This document shows, one piece after another, positions 10,691-21,185 of a stretch of 28,051 bases of DNA. Location of the stretch: contig MU401813.1 of NCBI GenBank assembly GCA_022579005.1, positions 1-28,051 of the forward strand, written 5' to 3'. Made by a program: the position numbers and the translations under genes. The notes under the pieces are model-generated. The model had not been told where the DNA came from. It made no database searches and was given only the letters and a program-made list of their open reading frames with translations. Source of the stretch: Poronia punctata. Its lineage: Eukaryota > Ascomycota > Sordariomycetes > Xylariales > Xylariaceae. Position 1 is the first letter of the stretch, and each line of letters begins with the position of its first letter.

Positions 10691-12606
10691 GGACGTACAC
10701 CGAACCGGACGTAGAGGATCCGTATAAAGGTGAGACTCAGGAGAAATAGGGTAGTAAAGAACTAGAAGAAGAAGTCTCCGTGATGATTGATCAAGGGGAT
10801 TCTGAATCCGCTGCTATGTGACCGACTAATCACCACTATATATGTAGATTATAAGTTGCACCCTAATTTGTCATCCGGAGGATACGGAGGATACGGAGGT
10901 TGAACCATGGTAGTATCACGAATCCCATCGCGGTAAAAGATAGTCTAGACAGTCACTGCCAAGGCCTACCTTCTTCACTAACCAGGTGCCTTGATCTAAA
11001 AAGGTAATAGGTCTCCCAAAGGAGGAATGACCCACTTGACTCGATGCTGGGGCAGGCGCGGGCGCGGGCGCGGGGGGCAGGGACTTGGAGATGTTGAAAA
11101 CTTGATATCCCACGTATGCTCAGCTCCACTTTCGAATATTCGTTCCATGAGGGGAACAGGAGAGCAGAAACAATCCATCATGGCTATGATTTCTAGGTAA
11201 CTTCGTCTCGATTCTCGATTTCTGTATATTGTCTTTAGATTTGACAAGGACCATAAGATCTCGTACCCTTCTGGCTCTAAGGAGAATTTGGAGTCCTCTT
11301 TGTCTACGTCTCATGTCACGAATGTCTCGCCGTAAGGTCTGCTGCACGGTGCATAAGTCACCTTTAGCTCGACTTCTTCGAGTTTGTGTGGCTAAGGTAG
11401 TGTCATATTGCACAGTCGTCAAAGAGCCCAGGAATCCTTTAACGGCGCTGGGCTTCGTAGAGGGAGGGTGATTATCTGCTACACAGAGCCCCCCTTACAC
11501 GCGTTCTCCGCACGGCCACAATCCGGACGGATAAAAGACCTTTACCAACAAGTAGTTCAAGTTGGAAGTATAGTAATAGACCAACATACACAACTATATT
11601 TCTCGTACATCATGACACTGTTGTCATACGGATCAACGACACTATAGCAATGGACACAGGAATATATATCGCTTGTAAGGTCATTATCAGACAATGTCAG
11701 CCCGAAATGCCACGATAGAATAATCCCTCTTTGATGGTGGCCCAATAAACAATCCCGGTTAGCCTAGGAAGTACATAATTAGTCTCTACGTCTCGGAAGC
11801 TTGTACACGCTCCAACGCCTCATGGTATCTCAGCCTTGGGCTTCAAGCTTTCAAGGCTTAGAAGAGAGTGTCCCATATGAGCGGTTGGGCAAGCGCCCGA
11901 TATGTTTAGGAGCACTTCAAATGGATGAAAAGACCGTATATCAAAGACGTGCTGTCTCGGTTAGGGATACTTGCACTCCGAGCACTCTCAAGTATTGGTT
12001 GGGAGAGAAGAAACAAGCATACTGCGACACTCTTAATATTGAAAATTATCTATGCACCTAAATACATGTATATAGATGGTATTCTCCAAATGTTTATACA
12101 TGTGACCCTTTCCTCTACTCGTAAGTCACTACATGACATACAGCAAAAGCTTTCACGCATACAATGTATCTAAGGGCACGTGCATATGTAGGTACCTACC
12201 TACATAGGGAGGTTGCCATAAGGTAGTGTGTGTGTAAACAGTCGTTATCTAACCTACACGCATTATAAAGGCACTAAGGTACATACATGTAGGTACTCTA
12301 ACCATTAAAACAACATGACCTAAGTACCTCTGTGTACGTAGGTACATTACCTATTATTCACTTTATTTCCATGTATGTATATACATTATACATGAACTTC
12401 TACCTTACCTAAACGTAACTTCCTACCATATTTCCTCGGTAAGATATCCAGACGCGACCTTCAACCCCATTCTATAACTGAAAAGGCTCTGTATCCTATT
12501 TCCGGTCAACCTGCTCTTCCAACCCATCGTAACTCACCCGAGCCGCTCTGCACCTCTACAGCACCTCTTTCCATCACGATAGTACGGTCTCGTTGAAGCG
12601 AACACC
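10691..12606. promoter_or_regulatory. Long divergent intergenic region with no supported gene
   Basis: This 1.9-kb stretch separates the divergent NmrA-like gene and the repeat-protein gene. It contains a 9-base tandem repeat (GGAGGATAC type) at 10876-10899 and a GC-rich GGGCGC run near 11053-11075. An open minus-strand stretch at about 11120-11490 is rich in Arg (for example LRRDIRDMRRRQRGLQILLR) but matches no family I know, and may be a relic or chance. TAGGTACCTAC-type motifs sit near 12188, 12291 and 12338 upstream of the repeat-protein gene. Confidence 0.4.
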
Positions 12607-14480
12607 ATGCCCACGACTCGGCGTAAGCCCGTATTGGTCATGGTCAAAAAATGCATGGCACAAGCAGGCGCTTCTATCGTGACTGATACAGCTGGCAAAA
12701 AGAGAAAGCTTCAGGACGTTGCGGACGAGGTTGCAGACACGGACACAGACGATGATAATCCACGGGGAACAAAAACAAGAATGACTAAGAAGGCCGCGGA
12801 GGATCTGCCCCAGACTCATAGCACTGCGGCTATGGAGGGTAGCCCCCGAGAGTTGCCTGATGACTCGGAAAGCAGCAGTTCACACGAAGATGATTCTAGT
12901 TATGACCCAATCGACAGCGAGAATAAGAAAGCCGAGAGCGACATTCCGACTAAAGAGCTGCCCCAGACTCATAGCACTGCAGCTATGGAGGGTAGCCCCC
13001 GAGACTTGTCCGATGACTTTGAAAGCAGCAGTTCAAACGAAAATGATTCTAGTTATCACCAAATCGACAGCGAGGATGAGAAGGCCGGGAGCGACATTCC
13101 GATTGAAGATCTGCCCCAGATCCATAGCACTGCAACTAAGGAGGCCAACCCCGGAGATTTACCTGAGGATTCGGAAAACAGTAGTTCAAACGAAGACGAT
13201 TCTAGTTATGACCTAATCGACAGCGAGGGTGTGAAAGCTGGGAGCGAAATTCCGACTGAGCCAGACACCTCCGCAGAGCAAAGTGGAGAGGATGGCGAAC
13301 ATGACGACCTCCTTAGATCAATCGTTCAGGCGCAGGAACTGGTCATGTTGGAAAAAGGTAAGGAGATTGCCGATCTGAAAAGGCTCAATGGAATTATGAT
13401 ATCCCAGTTGCGCCAGGTGCAGGAACAGGTTTCGTTGAAACCCGATAAAGCGATTGCCCACCTGAAGAGGCTCAACGAGATTATGACATTCCAGCTGCGC
13501 CAGGCGCAAGAAGACCTGCGTCAGAAAGACAGGGAATTTAAACGCCTTGTTGAAGACACCGAGAGGATGGGGACTACAGGCCGACACAATGCCGATTTGG
13601 ATGGTATCCTCGAGACCAAGTTCTTGGACCTGCGCTTGTACATCGAGAGCTTTGTGCGAAATACATGCGTCAGCCATTTTACGAGCGGTGACACCCTGGA
13701 ACTTACAGACTTGCACAACAGCATGACCTACGTCCCTGCTGCACAGCTGCTCCGAAGCGGGCTCCACGGGCGGTTATTTGCCCAAGGCGTTATTTGGCGC
13801 AGCCTCGCCAGAATTCTCAAGGGACCCTTTCGCGTTTGGGGGCCTGGTTATTACACCTTTCTCAGGGAGTTCGCAGGTACGCCATTGAATCAGGAAACTC
13901 TAACCATCCGGTACTGATCATACTACCTTGTACAGATGACGAAAATGTATCTCTCAGTCGTCGAGAGCTGTGGCGCATCCTCACTGGTGGCTTGTTGAAC
14001 GACTCACGCTCCCCACTAACTGAGGTGGTCGAACGCTTGGAAGAGAGGCTCATGTCTCAACTAGAGCCACTGTTCATGAAAGGGCACAACGAGCCGATCA
14101 CAGAGCATATCAAACTAATTGTCGCCAAGGCAATCGAGCTCGCCAAGCTCCTGGCCCGATTCCGAGCACGAACAATTGTCAAAAGTGACGGGTTCGAAGT
14201 CCCAGTCATTGAAGTGCGGGGCCGGAAGCAGCAACCATACGACGCAAAATGGATGGACGTTCTCGAGAGGAGCGTTCACCATGCCGGCAATAATATTGAC
14301 TTTGTCATTACCCCGGCCCTAGCCGAGGTTACAAACTCTGCTGGGGAACCGTTCAACTCTCCCAGGGTCTTGGTCAAGGCTCAAGTCTGTTGCGGAAAAG
14401 ACTATCATGACTTTTATGTCCCAGAGGGAGCCGCATCGTCCGCGCATACGAGTACTCGAAAAAAGATGAAGAAGCATTAA
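12607..14480 (+). CDS. Unrecognised repeat/coiled-coil protein, two exons
   Basis: Exons 12607-13876 and 13936-14480, joined over a 59-base intron (donor GTACGC, branch ACTGAT, acceptor TACAG), give about 604 residues. I do not recognise the family. Visible parts, in order: a basic N-terminus with GKKRKL (about 30-35) that could be a nuclear signal; three 51-residue repeats (about 65-217), each with a DLPQTHSTA-like start and an ESSSSNEDDSSYD-like acidic Ser-rich core; a coiled-coil stretch with two 29-residue repeats (about 239-296, EIADLKRLNGIMISQLRQ type); then a more globular part (about 320-590) containing SGLHGRLFAQGVIWRSLAR and a helix-rich second exon. It ends in basic RKKMKKH. Charge pattern and basic motifs suggest a nuclear or scaffold role, which is inference. 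Acidic serines could be casein kinase 2 sites. Confidence 0.8.
12799..13257 (+). repeat. Three in-frame 153-base tandem repeats
   Basis: The segment CTGCCCCAGACTCATAGCAC recurs at 12805 and 12958, with a close variant at 13111, an exact 153-base period (51 codons). Copies one and two are more alike than either is to copy three. They encode the acidic Ser-rich repeats of the surrounding gene. An additional 87-base (29-codon) duplication lies downstream at about 13320-13510. Confidence 0.9.
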
Positions 14481-15417
14481 AACCCTGTTTGACTACCATC
14501 GGGGGGTGATGCTTATGTGTTCAGAACAGTACATTCCGATTATTTAGGAATTGGGAATCTGTACTCCGGGGTCAAGGGCTTACGGCACTGAGTTGGCGCG
14601 AGATCCCGCTCGCTGGCGAGAATACAAGGGGAAGCGTGCGAACTGAAGTCGGCATCACCTGTAGCTTGACACATTGCATTCAGCATTGCAAAACCGAACA
14701 GGGGCCGAGTTAGAGGACATTTCGAGCGTTGATACTTTTGTATGTCCCAATTCGGGACTCGATAGGTATCACTGAATATAAGCTTCGGCTCGTGATTTCT
14801 TCATGATTGTGCATGTTATTATATAGAACGCCGCGGCATTCCCTCACCGCAGTCTTCTGCCCTCTGTTCATGGTATCAAGAGCAAAAGAGGCTTTTTGGT
14901 CATAATCATGTGAAAATGGCAGGCCCGACCGATCAGATGTCATAGAAGGCTTTTAGAAGCTAGATTGGGGCTGAGGCGACATTATGTAGCGAATCAGCGA
15001 CTAAGGTTCTGATATATGAAGTGAACTAGAACTCTGTTGAGTAAGGCACACCCACTAGTGCAGAAAGAAGTCTGACGAGTGGGCAATGTCTGTCGTGGAG
15101 AAGTGGCTATCTCGACCGGATCTGGATGATGGGAATTGCATCGCACCTTCATATTTCGCATATACTGCCTATGTACCTACTCAACCTAGGTGGCCCGATC
15201 TTGACCCTCCCAATCCGAATTTCCACAATCATTAGACGTATTGGAAGTGCGATTAATTCATAATTTGGCGGTAATGCTCCTTCAAAAGTTGCACAACTAG
15301 GCCCAAAACTTCGAATTTGGCGTATCTGGAAATTCAATCCGAGGGTCAGCCAACAAAGGCACGATCTCGCGTATGTTGGTTATGATCTTGATAACTTCCT
15401 AAGGTTAGATACTCGCA
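14481..15417. promoter_or_regulatory. Intergenic region upstream of lipase gene
   Basis: About 940 bases between two plus-strand genes. It should hold the 3' end of the repeat-protein gene and the lipase promoter. No coding frame resembles a known protein; short frames at 14710-14943 and 15149-15337 on the minus strand are not convincing. No repeat or RNA gene was seen. Confidence 0.4.
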
Positions 15418-17408
15418 ATGGGTCTCTTTAGTAGAAAGAAAAAGTCCAAGCCACAACCGCTCCCGCAACCACCTGCGTATGGTCAAAGCAAAGTTGGCAA
15501 AGTTGAAACACGACCAGTTCCATCTCGGCCATCATCGGGCCGCCGGGACGGTAAAAGCAAACATTACACAAACACAAACACAAACACAAACTCCTCTCCG
15601 GCTCCGTGCCATCCCGCCGGACATTTGCCGCCTCCTCCGGCACAGGGCTGGATCCATCCCCGGCCGGCTACAGCCTCGCCTCCCTTGGCGTATCATGGGC
15701 AAAATCAAGGATATTACGCACCGATAATTGTAAATCAACATTACTATCCGAGCTACTCGCCTCAGTCACCGCCGGCTCCGGTTCCGGCTCCAAATACCCA
15801 AACAAATGGCGGCGGCAGGAGTTGTGCGCTCACTCAGTTGAAACTGAACTCCACCTCGGATCTAATTAACCTTCCGGCAAATGTCATCAATCAGTTGGTT
15901 GACGATGGCCTTCCGAGATGGCATACTTATGGCAGCCAGTTTCTTAACCAAACAGCTGCCCTATACGACCAGATCTCATCAAAGTTCGATAATGTTATGA
16001 CTTTGATTGACCGGGATAAGCTCTCTGGGCACGAGAACGAGTTATTCATGTACCAATCACCCTCACCACCAATACCAGCAAGACCACCACCGACGTCAGA
16101 AAATGCCGTGTCTCGCCTAGCAGATCCTAAGGGTGGAACTGGGAGAAAATCTAGGAAAGACACAACGAGTAAAGGGCAAACCAGCGCCGTAGCCGCATCG
16201 CTCATTACGGGTGGCTATTTTTCCAGGGTTGATCTCTACATAAACTCGAGGCTACCGGCCGAACTTCCTCGTTTCCGAGTGTAAGTTTATGTCATCAGAC
16301 TCTGCATCAAGTTAGATAGCCGGCTAACAAACACAGTACCGTACCTACATATCCCCTTCTCTGTCTCGCAGCCCAGTATGCAGAGAGGGTCTACGAAAAG
16401 CCTCGCGGAGCAGAACAGGATGCTCATGTAGAGGCAAACTGGAAAACGGGCACCAAGGCGATGTATATCAAGTCCGTCCCGATGGATAAAATGGGTACCA
16501 TCGTCTTCGCTATACGGGGAACGGCGACCTTTATGGACTGGGCTGTCAATCTCAACACAGCACCTACAGCACCAACCGGGTTCTTGGATGACCCACGCAA
16601 TTTCTGCCATGCCGGGTTCCTCTCTGTCGCCAAGAAAATGATCGCTCCTGTGGCCGCGCGCCTGAGACAACTTCTCGAAGAGGATCCCAGCCGATGCAGT
16701 CACTCGCTCATCATAACGGGCCATTCTGCTGGCGGAGCCATCGCGTCGCTTCTCTACATGCACATGCTGGCAACATCAAAAGCCGCTGCCTCTGAACTGA
16801 ATCTGCTCACGGGATGCTTTAAGGGAATCCATTGCATAGCATTCGGTTCTCCTCCAGTATCACTATACCCACTCCAGACACCGCAGAGAGACGGTCTGAG
16901 GAAATCGCTGTTCTACAACTTCGTCAATGAGGGAGATCCCGTGACAAGGGCAGACAAGGCATATGTAAAGAGTCTTTTAGAACTTTTCGCAGCTCCCCCG
17001 CCGCCTACGTCTAGTCACGACAACTCGACCAAGCTCTTGCCACTGGCGTCAACCCCCACCAAACCTAAACCAAAACCATCGAAATCACTCCTGGCACCGA
17101 GGCCGTCGCAGGCGTTAGTAAAATATGATCCGACGGTCAACGCCCCCGGTCCGGTTTGGAGAGTGCCAGCTTGCACACTCAGCAATGCCGGAAAGATAAT
17201 AGTGCTAAGATCAGCAAACCGGAACACGAAAGTGAATCGGCCCAAGACAGCAAATGAGCATCTCAAAGAAGGCGTCACCGCGCAGGTCGCGAGCGACGAA
17301 ATACTTCGAGGTGTGATCTGGGGGGATCCAGTCTGCCATCTAATGAAATTATACGCGGCGCGGATCGAAGCGCTTGCCGTTGCAGCCGTCACTGTTAAGC
17401 GCCATTAA
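15418..17408 (+). CDS. Class 3 (alpha/beta-hydrolase) lipase with proline-rich N-terminus
   Basis: Exons 15418-16280 and 16337-17408, over a 56-base intron with branch GCTAAC, give 644 residues. Residues 1 to about 135 are low-complexity and rich in Pro, Ser and Asn, starting with a basic MGLFSRKKKSK; an ACAAAC microsatellite encodes the NTNTNTN run. The lipase domain starts around the exon junction: LAAQYAERVYE, then VFAIRGTATFMDW, HAGFLSVAKKM, and the nucleophile elbow GHSAGG (Ser about 418). Likely partners are Asp about 488 in NEGDPVTRAD and His about 622 in GDPVCHLMKLY. There is no signal peptide, so it is probably intracellular; MGLFSRKKK resembles an N-myristoylation plus polybasic membrane anchor (Gly2). 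Family members hydrolyse acylglycerols or phospholipids. The Pro/Lys-rich insert (KPKPKPSK) between Asp and His is unusual. Confidence 0.9.
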
Positions 17409-18636
17409 AACTTTCTCTTCTTATATCGGCAAGAAACCTATCATGGCTTTACGAATTATGATTGATAGGATGACGCTGGGAAAGTTTACATTATACAACC
17501 TGCTGGACCAGGTTTTTCAGAATACGTACGAGTAAAGTCGACGAGACGAGAAGCCTCGTGCTATCCACGAGCTCAGATGTTTGCTACGCTTTTGGATACC
17601 CTAAGACTGCTTGCCGTCGATCGGCATGCACATATGTAGAAAATAGAAATACCCAAGACTCTGTAGAACATGTCCTGTTAAATAATGCCAAAAAAAAGTT
17701 TGCATTGATCGCAAATAAAAGACAAGAGATTTCCTCGAACAACATTTCCTAGTTGGCCATAGAGAGAAAAAAAAAAGGGAAAAAGAAAACGTACAACACT
17801 GGGGATTCGCTGGTCGTCACCGACCCAACTACTGATCCAGCGGTATGTAGCTTAGCTATGGGGGAGCGGACGGGACCCCGCGTTCTCTACATCCTATGGT
17901 CGTACGTGGAAGAATTACATTCTATTACGCTATATATAGGTACTTTACCTATCCTGTCAAGTAGGGGGGCATCTGAACTAAAGTTTCATCCAAACTGTGA
18001 TATATATAACCTTGGTCACTAACCTAGGATACCTTTGTTGACTTATGTGAGAACTTGACTGATAAACGGTTGAGTCTCGTTTTACGTTTTGGTATGTAGG
18101 TTAGATAGGTCCCCGGGCTTGATTGTAATCACGAAGGCAAGGTCGGGAAGAATCGGCGAACTTTACGAGTCAAGTCAAGAAACTCCACGGGAAAATATTC
18201 GGGGATACGACTTGATCTGAGGGTATAATATAGTTGAAATCGTCTTGGTATGTAAGTACCTATGTAATGTTGAAAGTGTAACCTACGAGTACACGTAGGG
18301 AAGTGGACTTCTTTTTCAACGCCTAGCTGACCAAATGATTTTGAACAGAGGAAAATGTACAGTTTTTGTATTCATGTCTGAGATATATATGTATATATAT
18401 ATATATATATCTTCTCATTCTACATGTTGCCCATAATCGAGTAATAATGGGTAATCGGGGAATCGGTTGCAGTTCTTTGTTCTGCAAACCCATCCCCCAT
18501 CCATCCATCCATCCCCTTCGGACTCCGAGAACCCTCGCGTGGCTTTTAATTTTCGTTTTTTAAATTAAGCGACGTAGCCCATCATCCAGGTATCCGTAAC
18601 CGACTGATGTCATCCTTTCGATGCTCGCTCGCTCGC
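17409..18636. other. Convergent 3' region between lipase and SDH3 genes
   Basis: Both neighbours end here. No gene is supported: short plus-strand frames at 17558 and 17753 encode nothing recognisable. Simple repeats occur: (AT)n at 18383-18410, CCATCCATCCATCCATCC near 18497-18514, and GCTCGCTCGCTCGC near 18621. A GTAAGTACCTATGTAA motif lies near 18254. Confidence 0.45.
18383..18410. repeat. AT dinucleotide microsatellite
   Basis: Alternating A and T for 28 bases with a single G interruption near the middle, in the convergent 3' region between the lipase and SDH3 genes. Confidence 0.9.
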
Positions 18637-19553
18637 TTATAGGAAGTATGTAATACCCAGAGCAGTTACAAAGCTACCGGCCCAAACAGCCATATTGCCG
18701 GCATGGATAACAGGCTTGTTATAACCCTTGGCGAGATCCCAGACGAGGTGGCGGGTACCGTTGAAGAGATGGAAGACGAAAGGCCAGGAGGCGAGGAGCT
18801 TGATGCCGGCCTTGGCGGCAATCGGTAGGGTTGTGGCGGCAGCGACGAGAGAGGCCGACTCGAGATGCCAGCCTGTCAGGGGGGCGGCGAGGTAGGAGAT
18901 GGAGAATAGGTATAGAGATGTCGTGAGGGCGCCTCCGGTGATACGCGTCCAGACCGAGGTCGAGAACCACGTCTGCTTGAAGTCGTAGGCTGTCAAGTGC
19001 GGGCTGACGGGGCGCTTGGCGCGTTGGCTTGCTAGGAGGGCTTGTTCTTCCTCCGGTGTCACTTTTGTGGTGGATGCGCCGCTGGTAAAAGGGGTTAGTT
19101 CCCGGGTTTCTCTTGTTTAAAGGTACAGAAGTAGGTAGCGGGTTCGGATGCTAGGGGTGGGATATGCGAAGAATCGAGGGGTCGTGTGGTGATATTTGCC
19201 GAGGCGATGGGATATATGGCATACCGAGATTGCATGCTCGTAAGCATTAGACGAGAGGCATTCTGGGAGAGGGCATTGGGCCGCGCAACTGCAAAAGATT
19301 TGAGATTTAAGTTAGCAGAAATTTCCCATGTCTTTCTTTAACGTTCGTTCGGCCCATTTCCGCGCATCCCATGTCTGAACACCATCCGTAGACATCCTGG
19401 CTTCACGGATTCCAGACTGATCGAGGAAATCCAGTTGCCCTCCTGAGTCCTCCAAAGAAAAGGAAGCGACAAAACAACAAGCCATCAAAAGCCTCGTGTT
19501 TCGCATCGCATACCTTGCCGCAGTGCCCTGAGACCGACTCTCTGTGCGTTCAT
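18637..19553 (-). CDS. SDH3: Succinate dehydrogenase cytochrome b560 subunit (complex II subunit C)
   Basis: Inferred exons on the minus strand: 19553-19514, 19288-19225, 19081-18637, giving 182 residues, the usual size. The spliced N-terminus (MNAQRVGLRALRQVARPNAL and onward) is a basic, Ser/Arg-rich mitochondrial presequence. The mature part has the hallmark SPHLTAYDFKQTWFSTS with Ser and Arg of the quinone pocket (SVWTRITGG) and the haem-ligand region HLFNGTRHLVWD, plus three hydrophobic membrane segments ending in VTALGITYFL. The protein anchors the succinate dehydrogenase catalytic subunits to the inner membrane, binds haem b and helps reduce ubiquinone. The introns are 225 and 143 bases with GCTAAC and ACTAAC branch sites. 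The first exon is only 40 bases, so the presequence is assembled from two tiny exons. This subunit is a known target of SDHI fungicides. Confidence 0.95.
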
Positions 19554-21185
19554 TGTGAGATAGACGAAGACGACGCTTCTTCAATTCGGGTTCTCGCTAA
19601 CGTTGCCTCGGAGTTGGTGAGAGTATCGGGGGGTCGTGATCGCACTCGGGTTTGCTGCGCGGTTGGGCTCGGCTGGATTAGATTTGAGGTTTATGCATGC
19701 GTTCATGAATAGGTACAGACGAACTAGCATATGGGCTCACTACCTAGTCGTCCAATCCCGAGGTCGAAGCCAGCCAATCGGAGCACAGCTGAAGGTCAAC
19801 TAACGACGCTTGAGGCTTCTTTTCAAGCCACAGGCCAATGACACAAAGTGCCCAGCGGAGATGAGAATGGTGGCTTGAATGGCCAGCCTTCCACGTGATC
19901 CGAATATCCTGTGGCTGGTGTTTTGTACTAAACAAAACCACACATGCATCTCCACAATCTTCCTTCTCTTCTTCCTTTTTTCTTTCCTCAGATAGCACGC
20001 AGCATCCAGGCCGGTGATGTCTTAAAATCATAATATGACATTACATAAGGTCGTTAACGGCTTCTTGTCGTTGTGGGTGCTTCTAGAGGAAAGATGATCC
20101 TTCGTTAATCTCGGCACCGAGTTTTGTATCCGTCTCGGTGCCGTTTCATTCTGAGATCTACATCATCACTTTGACTCGGGTCATTTATTTAGGCTCTCGA
20201 TTCCTTCTATGTTTGATTCGCCACTATCATGTGTTCTGGTCGCGTTGACATGTGTAAACCTTGCCCTTGAACTGTAGTACCTATGACGAGCAGAACTATG
20301 CGTCGAACGCGAGACTACGAGTAAAACAGACTTACGATATGGTGTTCGTTGAAGGTCTCCAACATTGACGACATGTCGTACTGAAATCTTCTGGTGTGAC
20401 AATTTGATGTCCAGTGATTGGTGAAGATGGCAGTTCAGAAGCAGTCAAAATCCACGCTCCCGGTCGTCTTACCGCCGATGATACCTCTCAGCCGACCCAG
20501 TGATCTCTTAGCAACCCGCATGGCGAGGATGGTGTTTGTACACTTGCCACGTGAAACTGCAGCTAAATATCTGTTGGTAACCAGGGTTCAATCTTGACGG
20601 TAGTTTCTCACCCACTGATGCTAAACAGATTATTCAGAGTTGAAGTCCTCCTCTCAACCCGCCTATCATCTCAGTGTGCTACCATGGATTGGAGTCCTCA
20701 GAAACTCGGCCATGTATTTGTCAGTTTGTCCAATACACCGCCGCCGCACGACGCACCACAAGGTAAATACGAGTTCAGAAAATCTCAGTCTATATATAGT
20801 ATTAGATGCCTGTAAAACGCCGCATGTCCGAGCCGGGGAAGTCTCACATCACCATCATCATTATTGCCATGGGGGAGGAGACCAGCACAAGGCGTTAGAG
20901 GGTCAGGTCCAGCACCTGAACTTCAACCAACCCGAGTATAGAAGCAAAGCCGTGATAATTCATGTTTATACACGTATCTTATTAATAGTATCTATCTCTC
21001 TATATATGTACTGACATGTCATCCCATACGGTATCCTTAACGCGGGCAAGTGGTCGCTTTTTGACAACAGGTCTAACCTAAAACAAAAGCCTTTAGAGCC
21101 CTGAAGCTTCATCGTAGAGACTAAACATGCCTTGGATATATAACCGAACGCCGTAGCTCAATGGGTAATAAAGTTAATGGTGTCG
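19554..21185. promoter_or_regulatory. SDH3 upstream region and GT32 3' region
   Basis: About 1.6 kb with no supported gene. The left part is the SDH3 promoter. A perfect 10-base inverted repeat, CGGCACCGAG (20112-20121) and CTCGGTGCCG (20134-20143), with a 12-base loop, would form a strong hairpin. Short frames (19744-20031 minus, 20181-20402 minus, 20594-21014 plus) show only low-complexity or unrecognisable sequence. A tRNA A-box-like TAGCTCAATGG near 21154 lacks a matching B box. Confidence 0.4.
20112..20143. other. Perfect 10-base inverted repeat (hairpin)
   Basis: CGGCACCGAG at 20112-20121 and its exact reverse complement CTCGGTGCCG at 20134-20143 flank a 12-base loop. It lies about 560 bases upstream of the SDH3 start. 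Role unknown: it could be a dimeric factor-binding site, an RNA structure or chance. Confidence 0.7.

Noticed and set aside
13877..13917. Unspliced end of the repeat protein at 13917
   Set aside because: A 59-base intron with donor, branch site and acceptor joins it in frame to a further 181 codons.
20640..21014. 124-codon plus-strand frame with a His run (HHHHHYCHGG)
   Set aside because: It has no ATG at its start, no family resemblance and low-complexity composition; treated as chance.
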